Origin: an uncultured Prevotella sp.
GTDB taxonomy: Bacteria > Bacteroidota > Bacteroidia > Bacteroidales > Bacteroidaceae
Reading direction: 5' to 3'
Length of the DNA stretch: 33,770 bases
Assembly (NCBI GenBank): GCA_900557405.1
Contig: USSF01000020.1
Location: 1-33,770 of the forward strand
The notes beneath the pieces are model-generated. The model made no database searches. It had not been told where the DNA came from and was given only the letters and a program-made list of their open reading frames with translations. Positions 17,307 to 24,366 of this stretch are shown here, piece by piece (position 1 is the stretch's first letter; every line of letters begins with the position of its first letter). Made by a program: the position numbers and the translations under genes.

Positions 17307-17732
17307 TTATTTCGTCTTCTTCAACACGACAACCACGTTTCCTCCATTGTCGTTCAACGTCATTTCGTTGTTGTTGATAGTATATTTCTTAGATTTCTTC
17401 AGGGCTTCGAGCACCATGCCCTCCACCTTCATGTCGGCACACAGCATCTGTGTCGTGCCGGTCTGGCTGAAGTCAATCTTTCCGTTCTTCAAATCTCCCG
17501 CCAGACTTCCGGTAAGCATGTTGCATCCCGTATTGCCGTAGAGATTCTTCTTGGCTGTTTCAAATCCGAGGAAAGGCACATTCTCACAATCCTCCTTGGT
17601 GATGGTCTTTCCCTCTACCTTCACGATAGTCCATTCACCGTTCAGCGCAGCAACGTCTGAAGCCACCTTCGACGAGCCGCAAGAAGCGAGCGCAGCAGCC
17701 GCTACCGCTGCAATACAAATCAGTTTTCTCAT
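17307..17732 (-). CDS. META-domain (HslJ-like) lipoprotein
   Basis: A 141-residue protein with a lipoprotein signal (AAAALASC, Cys18). It has a single META domain: ALNGEWTIVKVEGKTI, then FLGFETAKKNLYGNTGCNMLTGSL with the family's G-N-x-G-C-N core, then TGTTQMLCADMKVEGMVLEAL and C-terminal strands EMTLNDNGGNVVVVLKK. META/HslJ proteins are small envelope proteins linked to heat or novobiocin tolerance in E. coli; here the role is open. It converges on the DUF4230 pair and follows the lacI-type gene on the same strand, 122 bases away. Confidence 0.85.
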   Translation of the reverse strand: MRKLICIAAVAAAALASCGSSKVASDVAALNGEWTIVKVEGKTITKEDCENVPFLGFETAKKNLYGNTGCNMLTGSLAGDLKNGKIDFSQTGTTQMLCADMKVEGMVLEALKKSKKYTINNNEMTLNDNGGNVVVVLKKTK

Positions 17733-17854
17733 TTTGTTTTCTTTCTTTTAATGTTAATCTTTTCTTATGTTTATCTCTATTGTAGTTTTTCCTAATTCAT
17801 GTAACCAGCCTCTGCGTGGTTTCCGGCATATCTCCATGCCGCCACACGTCTGTT

Positions 17855-18877
17855 CTATTTCACGCTCACCTTGTCGGAGCTTTCGCGGATCTTCAGTATC
17901 ATCGGTACGATTTCCTTGTATATTTTCGGGTCACCGCCGATAATTCTCATCAGCAACTCGCATGCCACGGCACCCGTCTTGTGCGACTGGTCCTCGATGG
18001 ACGAGAGCTTCGGCGTGACGAAGGCCGATGCGTCGGTATCCGTGAATCCGATGATGGCCACATCCTCCGGAATCCTCAGCCCGAGCGTCTTTATCGCGTC
18101 GAAAGCGGCATAGGTGATGATATCGTTGAAGGCGAGGATAGCGTCGGGTCTGTTGTCGCTTGAGAGAATCTTCAGCGCCGCCTCCCTCGAACACTCAAAG
18201 TCTATCTTGTCGCAGATGATGATGTCTCTGTCTATCGGGAGCCGTCTCTGCTTCAGAGCTTCAAGGTATCCGTGCTTTCTGCGCCTCACCATATCGAGAT
18301 GGTTCGGTCCGCCGAGGAAAGCCACCCTCTTGCTGCCCGTATCTATGAGATGCAGCGTTGCCTGCTCGGCGGCCTCAGCTCCGTTTGCCACCACCTGGGA
18401 GAAGAGTTCCGGCAGACAGGTTCTTGCGAAGAACACGAGCGGTATTCCCATCTTGTGGATTTCCTCGAAATGCGAATAGTCCACGGTGTCCTGCGAGAGG
18501 CATGCGATGATTCCCTCCACGTGCATATTGATGAAGTTGTCTATCGCGCGCTCCTCCTTCAGATAGTCCTCGTGGCTGTTTATGGCTATCACGGAGTATC
18601 CCTCCTTCGAAGCATAGTCTTCTATTCCGTCGAGCACTGCCGAATAATAATGTGTCACAAGGTTAGGCACCACCACTCCGATTACCTTCGGCGCCTCGCT
18701 TCTGAGGCTCTGTGCGAACGGGTTCGGACGGTAGTTCAGCTCCTTGGCGAGCTTCTGCACTTTCGCGCGCAGCTCTTCGCCCACTTCGTGACTGTTGCGC
18801 AGGGCTCTCGACACGGTGGCTATACTTACACCGAGCTGTGCAGCAAGGTCCTTCAAAGAAACTCTATGTTGCTTCAT
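17855..18877 (-). CDS. LacI-family transcriptional regulator
   Basis: A 340-residue repressor-type protein. The N-terminal HTH is VSLKDLAAQLGVSIATVSRALRNS (6-29), followed by hinge helix NPFAQSLR. The rest is the periplasmic-binding-like sugar-sensing domain (GVVVPNLVTHYYSAVLDGIEDYA, about 67-90; IIGFTDTDASAFVTPKLSSIEDQ, about 283-305). It would bind a sugar or similar small molecule and a palindromic operator. No sugar-use genes are in the window, so its targets lie elsewhere. Its own promoter overlaps a PurR/CcpA-like palindrome, suggesting autoregulation. Confidence 0.93.
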   Translation of the reverse strand: MKQHRVSLKDLAAQLGVSIATVSRALRNSHEVGEELRAKVQKLAKELNYRPNPFAQSLRSEAPKVIGVVVPNLVTHYYSAVLDGIEDYASKEGYSVIAINSHEDYLKEERAIDNFINMHVEGIIACLSQDTVDYSHFEEIHKMGIPLVFFARTCLPELFSQVVANGAEAAEQATLHLIDTGSKRVAFLGGPNHLDMVRRRKHGYLEALKQRRLPIDRDIIICDKIDFECSREAALKILSSDNRPDAILAFNDIITYAAFDAIKTLGLRIPEDVAIIGFTDTDASAFVTPKLSSIEDQSHKTGAVACELLMRIIGGDPKIYKEIVPMILKIRESSDKVSVK

Positions 18878-18940
18878 TACTTATGACAATGATATATATG
18901 TTATAATCCTTCTTTTACCTGTAAATTGGCTAATTCTATG

Positions 18941-18971
18941 CAAATATACTGCTTTTGTATGACTTTGCAAA
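18941..18971 (-). promoter_or_regulatory. lacI-type gene promoter
   Basis: On the minus strand, TTTG (18971 to 18968) is followed after 19 bases by TATATTTG (18948 to 18941), an exact Bacteroidetes match. The leader would be about 55 bases. Confidence 0.7.
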
Positions 18972-18978
18972 CGTTTAC
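18967..18978. promoter_or_regulatory. operator-like palindrome at the lacI-type promoter
   Basis: GCAAACGTTTAC is 10 of 12 palindromic about a central CG. This is the shape bound by many LacI/PurR/CcpA proteins. It covers the -33 element of the regulator's own promoter, so bound repressor would block RNA polymerase. Confidence 0.55.
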
Positions 18979-19023
18979 GTATAATTTTATTTGAAAAACA
19001 TGAGGCACATACCTATTTTATCG

Positions 19024-19031
19024 TAACTTTG
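19024..19031 (+). promoter_or_regulatory. -7 box of a possible small transcript
   Basis: TAACTTTG matches TAnnTTTG. No TTTG lies at the expected -33 place; the nearest (18990-18993) is 30 bases away, too far. There is no gene to its right on this strand, only a terminator. Confidence 0.4.
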
Positions 19032-19092
19032 TAGCAGTTAATTCAAAATGAGTAATGAATAGTTGATAATAAGTTAGTTAGAAAACAAAAAC

Positions 19093-19133
19093 GGTCGATG
19101 ATGTTGTGAAACATTATCGACCTTTCTTTTTTT
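19093..19133. terminator. bidirectional-looking terminator
   Basis: A 13-bp stem (19093-19105 with 19110-19122, one G-T pair, loop GTGA) is followed on the plus strand by tttcttttttt. On the minus strand it is followed by gtttttgtttt, so it could also stop read-through from the phosphate transporter. Confidence 0.75.
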
Positions 19134-19206
19134 ATACCCCATCTGCATTCCACTGCTCATATCAAAGATACACTGACCTGGATTACACAACATGACATAC
19201 AGAAAT

Positions 19207-19234
19207 CGGGCCTGCCTTAACTGACAGACCCGAG
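19207..19234 (-). terminator. hairpin after the phosphate transporter gene
   Basis: On the minus strand, TCGGGTCTG / CAGGCCCGA forms a stem of 5 + 3 pairs with one mismatch, followed by a short tttc. It lies 19 bases past the stop and is a weaker terminator candidate than the one at 19093. Confidence 0.45.
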
Positions 19235-19253
19235 ATTATTCAGGGGAAGAGCA

Positions 19254-21512
19254 TCAAGCTTCGTTTTCTTCGTCAAGGAACTTGCGCGCTGCGCGCAACT
19301 GATGGCGCATGATGCTGATAAGCTCCTGGCTCTCCTGCAGGATGTTGAGGTAGAGCAATGACACCTTCAGGTTCTGCTCTGCATTGGCGTCCTGCTGCAT
19401 GCGGTTGATATGGCGTTGGCGCAGTTCGGAGAGTTCGTCCTTGCACTCGTCTGATATCGTAAGCGTCTCGCGGTAGAGGTCGTAGCGGTTTGTGGAAATC
19501 ATCTGCTCCGTGTGGCTCATCAACTCGTTCATGCGGCGGCGCACGTCTTCAAACTCCTTCATGTATGCCTCCGGCATCGGCTGGAAGTTGTTGTCCACAT
19601 GCTCCTTGATAGGATCGAGCATGCGTCGCAGCGAGTACATATACTGCTGGTTGCAGTTTGCTCCCACGTGGAACCATGTGTTTCTTTCCAATGCCACCAC
19701 CTGAGGTATTCGCCTCATGGCGAGGAACTCCTGACGACGGATTTTCTTCAATGTGTCGCGTTCGTTGTTCACGTCCTTGTATACAGCCCTCAGTCCCTTC
19801 AGGTTCTGATGTGTCAGCGAGTCGATGATATTGTTGAACTCGTCGCATGTGAATCTCGTCACGAAACTCTGCGTGCGGCTCACGTGCTTACGGAGCAGAT
19901 CCCATACGATGTCTCTGTCGCGTGTGCGCATCATGAGCTGGAACACATCGTCCTTCGTCTCGCTCTCGCGCTTCTTCTTGTATGCCCGGCTGCTGCGCCA
20001 GAGCAGGTAAATGTCGAGTGCCATGAATGCCAGCATGATCGGGAAGCCGCCGAAGTGCATCAGCGTACAAACGAGTGCGGCTGCGGCGAAGGCCACGCCT
20101 GCCGTGACGAACCATCCACCGATTACGGAGAGCACTCCCGTCACGCGGAACACGGCACTGTCGCGGCTCCATGCCTTGTCGGCGAGCGACGTACCCATGG
20201 CCACCATGAAGGTGACGTATGTGGTTGAGAGCGGCAGTTTGTAGTTCGTTCCGATGATGATCAGCATGGCTGCGAGCACGAGGTTTACTGCTGCGCGGAG
20301 CTCGTCGAAGGCTGCCCCGTCGGCAATTATTGCCTCCTCCTTGTTGAATCGGGTGTCCACCCATTTGGTTGATGACTTAGGCATCATCTGTGCCAGCCCG
20401 TTGCCCAAGTCCTGCACGGCGCGCACGATGGAGCGTGCCACCTTTGAGGAACCGAACATCTCATCACCCTCATCCTGACGGGCGAGGTCCACGCTGGTCT
20501 TCACCACGTTCTGCGCCTTCTTGGATGTTGCCATCGCCACGATCATTATCACTCCGGCTATGAGCAGATAGAGGATAGGGCTCTTGGCCGATGACATAAG
20601 CGAGGTCATCATGTATCCGTTGTAGTCGCCGTTGCCGTTGGCAATGAAGTCCTGAAGCGAATCGAGTCCTGCAAGCGGCACTCCGATGAAGTTCACCAGG
20701 TCATTGCCTGCAAACGCCATTGCGAGTGCGAAGGTTCCCATCAAAACGATAATCTTGAACACGTTGACACGCAGCAGATGCAGGATTTCATTGAGCACCG
20801 TTGACACCACGAACACCACGAAAAGCAGCATGCTGGTGTTATCCTTTATCCAATCTTTCGATACGTCGCTGATGAATGGCGAACCGCCGAGTCCCTTGAT
20901 GAAGATGAAGTATGCAAGCGCCGTAAAGGCTATACCGCCGAAGATGGCGATGGTGTAGCGCAGGTGAAGCTTATAGTTGAAGGTGAAGATGAGTCGCGAA
21001 ACCCACATCACGATTACTCCGAAGAAGAAGGCTATGGCCACCGACACGAAGATTGCTATAATCACGCTCAGCGCCTTGCTGCTGTTGAGCAGGTCGGTGA
21101 AGGCGAGCGACGGGTCGCTGCCCATCTTGAAGAGGGCGAGGATGAACGTGGCTCCAAGGAGCTCGAACACGAGCGACACGGTGGTTGAGGTTGGCATTCC
21201 GAGCGTATTGAATATGTCGAGAATCACCACGTCGGTCACCATCACAGCAAGGAATATCGTCATCACTTCGGCGAACGAATAGTTTGCCGGATGCATTATG
21301 CCGTGGCGCGCCACGTCCATCATTCCGGCACTCATCACCGCTCCTATCAACACTCCCGCCGATGCTATTATAAGCACCGTGCGGAACTTTGCCACCTTTG
21401 CTCCGATGGCTGATTGCAGGAAGTTCACAGCATCGTTGCTGACTCCCACAAACAAGTCGAACACTGCCAGTACAAGCAGGAATGCGACTATCACAAAATA
21501 GATTGTTTCCAT
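19254..21512 (-). CDS. PiT-family inorganic phosphate transporter with C-terminal PhoU-like domain
   Basis: A 752-residue inner-membrane transporter taking up phosphate with protons or a cation. The PiT/PHO4 signature appears twice, as inverted repeats: GVSNDAVNFLQS (23-34) and FAGNDLVNFIGVPLAG (about 285-300). About 12 membrane helices run to about residue 525. The soluble C-terminal ~220 residues are helix-rich and Arg/Glu-rich, like the PhoU/DUF47 domains that sit beside PiT in other bacteria. The ATG at 21512 (METIYFV) is chosen over one at 21572 because a -7 box (21555-21562) lies between them. It is likely a single-gene transcript. Confidence 0.92.
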   Translation of the reverse strand: METIYFVIVAFLLVLAVFDLFVGVSNDAVNFLQSAIGAKVAKFRTVLIIASAGVLIGAVMSAGMMDVARHGIMHPANYSFAEVMTIFLAVMVTDVVILDIFNTLGMPTSTTVSLVFELLGATFILALFKMGSDPSLAFTDLLNSSKALSVIIAIFVSVAIAFFFGVIVMWVSRLIFTFNYKLHLRYTIAIFGGIAFTALAYFIFIKGLGGSPFISDVSKDWIKDNTSMLLFVVFVVSTVLNEILHLLRVNVFKIIVLMGTFALAMAFAGNDLVNFIGVPLAGLDSLQDFIANGNGDYNGYMMTSLMSSAKSPILYLLIAGVIMIVAMATSKKAQNVVKTSVDLARQDEGDEMFGSSKVARSIVRAVQDLGNGLAQMMPKSSTKWVDTRFNKEEAIIADGAAFDELRAAVNLVLAAMLIIIGTNYKLPLSTTYVTFMVAMGTSLADKAWSRDSAVFRVTGVLSVIGGWFVTAGVAFAAAALVCTLMHFGGFPIMLAFMALDIYLLWRSSRAYKKKRESETKDDVFQLMMRTRDRDIVWDLLRKHVSRTQSFVTRFTCDEFNNIIDSLTHQNLKGLRAVYKDVNNERDTLKKIRRQEFLAMRRIPQVVALERNTWFHVGANCNQQYMYSLRRMLDPIKEHVDNNFQPMPEAYMKEFEDVRRRMNELMSHTEQMISTNRYDLYRETLTISDECKDELSELRQRHINRMQQDANAEQNLKVSLLYLNILQESQELISIMRHQLRAARKFLDEENEA

Positions 21513-21554
21513 AAATGAGACTATTATTTTTTTGTTTCTTTCAGATTTCCGCTG

Positions 21555-21562
21555 CAAAAGTA
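21555..21562 (-). promoter_or_regulatory. -7 box for the phosphate transporter
   Basis: On the minus strand, TACTTTTG matches TAnnTTTG; no clear -33 TTTG. Start near 21548 gives a leader of about 36 bases to the ATG at 21512. Confidence 0.5.
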
Positions 21563-21688
21563 ATATCGGCATATTACAAGCCGTTTAAACAGATATTTCA
21601 TTTGTGTTACATTTTCGCGAAACACTGCCGAAACATGTTTGACATAAGCCTCGGAAAACCATTGCAGTAAGGTTTTTCGACCGTTTGC

Positions 21689-21719
21689 TTTGTAATTAAA
21701 GGAAAATTCCGTACTTTTG
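21689..21719 (+). promoter_or_regulatory. promoter of the hotdog thioesterase gene
   Basis: TTTG (21689-21692), 19 bases, then TACTTTTG (21712-21719): a full match to the Bacteroidetes promoter pattern. Transcription would begin near 21726, about 40 bases before the ATG at 21767. Confidence 0.7.
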
Positions 21720-21766
21720 GCCTCGCAAGCCCGAAGGCATGCATATATATAATAAGGTAAAGGCTT

Positions 21767-22249
21767 ATGAGAAAGATTTCTAATCCGTTCGCCGGAAAAG
21801 AGGGTTACCACTGCTTCGGATGCGCCCCGGAAAACCCTATCGGCATACACATGGAGTTTTATGAAGACGGCGACGACGTGGTGAGCTTCTGGAAACCGAC
21901 CCCCGATTATCAGGGCTGGATTGATACGCTCCACGGCGGCATCCAGGGCACGATGCTCGACGAGACCGCAGCATGGGTGGTGTTCCGCAAGCTGCAGGCA
22001 GTGGGCGTGACCACGAAGCTTGAGGTGAGATACCGTAAACCGGTGAAGACTACCGACTCGCAGATTACGCTGCGCGGACACATCACAGCGCAGAAGCGGA
22101 ATCTCGTCACCATCGAACTGACGCTCGAAAACTCCCACGGCGAGGTGTGTACCGAAGCTACGGCCGTATATTATATCTACCCCGAGGAGAAATGTCGCGA
22201 GATGGGTTTCGATGGTTGCGGCATCGAGGGCGACGAACTGCTGTTCTGA
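21767..22249 (+). CDS. PaaI-type hotdog-fold thioesterase
   Basis: A 160-residue protein with a single hotdog domain, expected to hydrolyse an acyl-CoA or acyl-carrier thioester. The family motif DTLHGGIQGTMLDETAAW (about 50-67) holds the HGG turn and the acidic residue on the long helix. The strands TKLEVRYRKPVKT and RNLVTIELTLEN follow. A short N-terminal CFGCAPENPIGIHM motif is seen in related PaaI proteins. The substrate is unknown. It has its own good promoter and is separated from the next gene by 449 bp, so it probably is not part of the downstream cluster. Confidence 0.85.
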   Translation: MRKISNPFAGKEGYHCFGCAPENPIGIHMEFYEDGDDVVSFWKPTPDYQGWIDTLHGGIQGTMLDETAAWVVFRKLQAVGVTTKLEVRYRKPVKTTDSQITLRGHITAQKRNLVTIELTLENSHGEVCTEATAVYYIYPEEKCREMGFDGCGIEGDELLF

Positions 22250-22640
22250 TAAACGGCGGTCCGCACAACAATCAACCTATCAAGATACGGAATCCTAAGC
22301 GGGGAGGATTGTTCAAAATCACCTTTTTTCACCCTTCGGTGAAGTCATTCAAATATTAAAGAAAATATATAGCATTGCTTCTCTTGGAGCAAAGCATAGC
22401 TTTTCCATGAGCAAAGCATAGCTTTTCTAAAAGCCCCTGTTTTCCTTGAATATTCATTAAGATTTCAAGGCAGGGAAATTCTGAACAATCCTCTCCATGA
22501 AAGCTCCAGGCTTTGTAATCCGCCGATGGTCAGATTTCCCATCGTTTTTTCCGTCCCGTTTTTTTTCGGAAAAAGCGACAGGAAAAAAGCGCAGGCACGC
22601 TTTCCACCATATTTAAAAAAACTAAAATACTATCACTGGG
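22250..22640. other. gap with repeat element, no gene
   Basis: No credible coding frame. 22304-22493 is an inverted-repeat-bounded element with a 22-bp palindromic array, described separately. Next comes an AT-rich hairpin (CGTTTTTTCCG 22543-22553 with CGGAAAAAGCG 22567-22577). From 22578 to 22640 nothing notable is seen before the operator and promoter of the next operon. Confidence 0.65.
22304..22493. repeat. inverted-repeat-bounded element with 22-bp array
   Basis: Ends are a perfect 12-bp inverted repeat: GAGGATTGTTCA (22304-22315) and TGAACAATCCTC (22482-22493), extendable by two or three bases. Inside are GAGCAAAGCATAGCTTTT at 22387 and 22409 (period 22) and a degenerate unit at 22365. 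It shares its right end (GGAAA..CTGAACA..ATCCTC) and part of its left end (GATTGTTC) with 5819-6052. It has no coding capacity. Confidence 0.75.
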
Positions 22641-22659
22641 TTCTCTTATCATAAGAGAA
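22641..22659. promoter_or_regulatory. perfect 19-bp palindromic operator candidate
   Basis: TTCTCTTAT-C-ATAAGAGAA, 9-bp arms with a single central base and no mismatch. It ends five bases before the -7 box of the nucleotidyltransferase cluster and covers the -33 position. That is where a dimeric regulator would block or replace normal promoter contact. Confidence 0.6.
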
Positions 22660-22664
22660 TTTGA

Positions 22665-22672
22665 TAACTTTG
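22665..22672 (+). promoter_or_regulatory. -7 box for the nucleotidyltransferase cluster
   Basis: TAACTTTG matches TAnnTTTG. The -33 position lies inside the 22641-22659 palindrome and has no TTTG. Transcription would start near 22679, 20 bases before the ATG. Confidence 0.6.
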
Positions 22673-22698
22673 CACTGAATTGACTTATCACTGAGGAT

Positions 22699-23439
22699 AT
22701 GAAATATGCAATAATAGCTGCCGGAGAGGGGTCGCGACTTGCACAGGAAGGCGTGGAAGCGCCGAAACCGCTCGTAAGAATCAACGGCGAACCGCTCATC
22801 GACAGACTCATAAGGATATTCATGCAGAACGATGCCGAGGAAATCGTAATCATCTGCAACGACAGGATGACAGCCGTGGGCGAACACCTGAAGAAGATAC
22901 AGGCCGACGGTCTGCAAGGCAGACACATACCGTTGCGCCTCGTGGTGAAATCCACGCCCAGTTCCATGCACAGCATGTATGAAATAAGCCGGTGGCTCGA
23001 AGGCTCCCCTTTCTGTCTGACCACGGTGGACACCATCTTCCGTGAGGAGGAATTCGGGGCATACATAGCCCGGCTTAAAGACTGTCTTGCCGACGGCAGC
23101 GAGGACGGGGTGATGGCTGTAACCGACTATATCGACGACGAGAAGCCGCTATATATCTCCACCGACGGAGACATGCAGATTACGGGATTCCACGACGTGC
23201 AGAATGGCTGTTCGCTGATTTCAGGCGGCATCTACGGATTGTCGCCCGGCTCCATCTCCACACTGCGCCGCTGCATCGACCGCGGAGAGAGCAGGATGAG
23301 AAACTTCCAGCGCGCCCTCATCGCCGACGGCATGAGACTCAAGGCTTACAAGTTCTCCAAGATTCTCGACATCGACCACAAGGAAGACATCGACAAGGCG
23401 GAAGGGTTTATCAATCAGGAATCAGGAAAGAGAAATTAG
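22699..23439 (+). CDS. sugar/alcohol-phosphate nucleotidyltransferase
   Basis: A 246-residue NTP-transferase of the GT-A-like fold. The nucleotide-binding signature is IIAAGEGSRLAQEGVEAPKPLV (about 5-26), with the Lys of the PKPL motif. A metal-binding Asp is likely in CLTTVDTIF (about 112-118). It would join an NTP to a phosphorylated sugar or alcohol, releasing pyrophosphate. The small size fits LicC- or inositol-phosphate cytidylyltransferase-like members as well as generic ones; the substrate cannot be told. With a CDP-alcohol phosphotransferase two genes on, CTP is the likely nucleotide. First gene of the cluster; promoter and palindromic operator candidate lie upstream. Confidence 0.82.
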   Translation: MKYAIIAAGEGSRLAQEGVEAPKPLVRINGEPLIDRLIRIFMQNDAEEIVIICNDRMTAVGEHLKKIQADGLQGRHIPLRLVVKSTPSSMHSMYEISRWLEGSPFCLTTVDTIFREEEFGAYIARLKDCLADGSEDGVMAVTDYIDDEKPLYISTDGDMQITGFHDVQNGCSLISGGIYGLSPGSISTLRRCIDRGESRMRNFQRALIADGMRLKAYKFSKILDIDHKEDIDKAEGFINQESGKRN

Positions 23440-23523
23440 GAATCAATTATCCTATCCTCATCATAAATCGGATTTATCCTATCCGTCCGAGTTGTCAGAA
23501 CCATCCCCTTAAAAAACAGAATC

Positions 23524-24366
23524 ATGCCCACCATATCAATATACCGCGCAGAGCGCTTCTCGCCCAACTCCATTGACCGCGACAAGGCGATTATGGATGC
23601 CGTCGCTGACATCAAGCATTGCGACCTGCGCATCAGGGAGGAAGAAATCGCCCGCCATACGGACGACATCGTCCACGCCGGACTTATCCTCTCTATGGCA
23701 AGGGGAAGCGAGGCTCTCGCCATACTGCAGAGTGCCGAGCGGAGTACAATAGTGGTGAATAGCGCCACATCTCTGGTCAATTGTTCCCGAAGCAGGATTG
23801 AGTCGCTGATGAGGGACAATAATATTCCGGCGGCGCCGTTGGATGGTAATGCGGGATGGTGGATAAAGCGGGGCGACCAGGCTGCACAGACCTGCGGCGA
23901 CGTGAGGTTTGCAGCCACAGCCAAGGAGAGGGACGCCATCATCGGCGGATTCCATGCAAGGGGCATACACGACCTCGTGGTAACTGCCCATGTGGAGGGC
24001 GACCTGCTGAAGTTCTACGGCGTGGCGGGTATGGATTTCTTCCACACCTGCTACCCTACCGACGGCAGTTTCTCCAAATTCGGCGACGAGAAACTTAACG
24101 GCAATGCTCTGCACACGCCGTTCTGCCGCAAGGCGCTGCACGCCGACGCCACACGGCTCGCCCGGCTCACGGGCATCATGATTTACGGAGGCGACTGCAT
24201 AGTGAGGGCCGACGGCTCGTATGCTATCATCGACTTCAACGACTGGCCCAGTTTTTCGGCATGCCGCAGGGAAGCGGCAGAGGCGATTGCTGGCTTAACG
24301 AACAAACTTAAAGAAGAAAGAAATGGCTACATTCAAGCAGATGCTGCAGGCATCAATGAAATCTAA
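23524..24366 (+). CDS. ATP-grasp-like protein of unknown substrate
   Basis: A 280-residue protein not matched to a named family. The C-terminal two-thirds resembles an ATP-grasp enzyme: WWIKRGD (about 112-118) could supply an ATP-binding Lys, and VTAHVEGDLLKFYGVAG resembles the grasp strand. GGDCIVRADGSYAIIDFNDWPSF (about 237-259) has the Asp and Asn expected to bind metal. ATP-grasp enzymes ligate a carboxylate to an amine, thiol or similar via an acyl phosphate. The N-terminus (about 1-90) is less conserved-looking. It starts 84 bases after the nucleotidyltransferase and overlaps the next gene by 44 bases, so it is tied to the cluster. Alternative: a degenerate or non-catalytic member. Confidence 0.6.
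   Translation: MPTISIYRAERFSPNSIDRDKAIMDAVADIKHCDLRIREEEIARHTDDIVHAGLILSMARGSEALAILQSAERSTIVVNSATSLVNCSRSRIESLMRDNNIPAAPLDGNAGWWIKRGDQAAQTCGDVRFAATAKERDAIIGGFHARGIHDLVVTAHVEGDLLKFYGVAGMDFFHTCYPTDGSFSKFGDEKLNGNALHTPFCRKALHADATRLARLTGIMIYGGDCIVRADGSYAIIDFNDWPSFSACRREAAEAIAGLTNKLKEERNGYIQADAAGINEI

Larger units (their letters stand above)
18972..19253. other. gap with -7 box, hairpin and possible small RNA
   Basis: The gene-free stretch runs 18878-19253 (376 bp). Its left part holds the lacI-type promoter and operator. A plus-strand TAACTTTG (19024-19031) lies about 60 bases before a strong hairpin with T-run (19093-19133). No coding frame is seen in between; the only ATG runs four codons. A third hairpin (19207-19234) lies just after the phosphate transporter stop. 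Confidence 0.6.

Noticed and set aside
21513..21572. Upstream ATG at 21572 as start of the phosphate transporter
   Set aside because: A -7 box lies between it and ATG 21512, and the extra residues are basic and not part of the first membrane helix.
22328..22343. TTCACC-CTTC-GGTGAA hairpin as a terminator for the thioesterase gene
   Set aside because: The stem is only 6 bp, and the T-run precedes it rather than follows on the plus strand.
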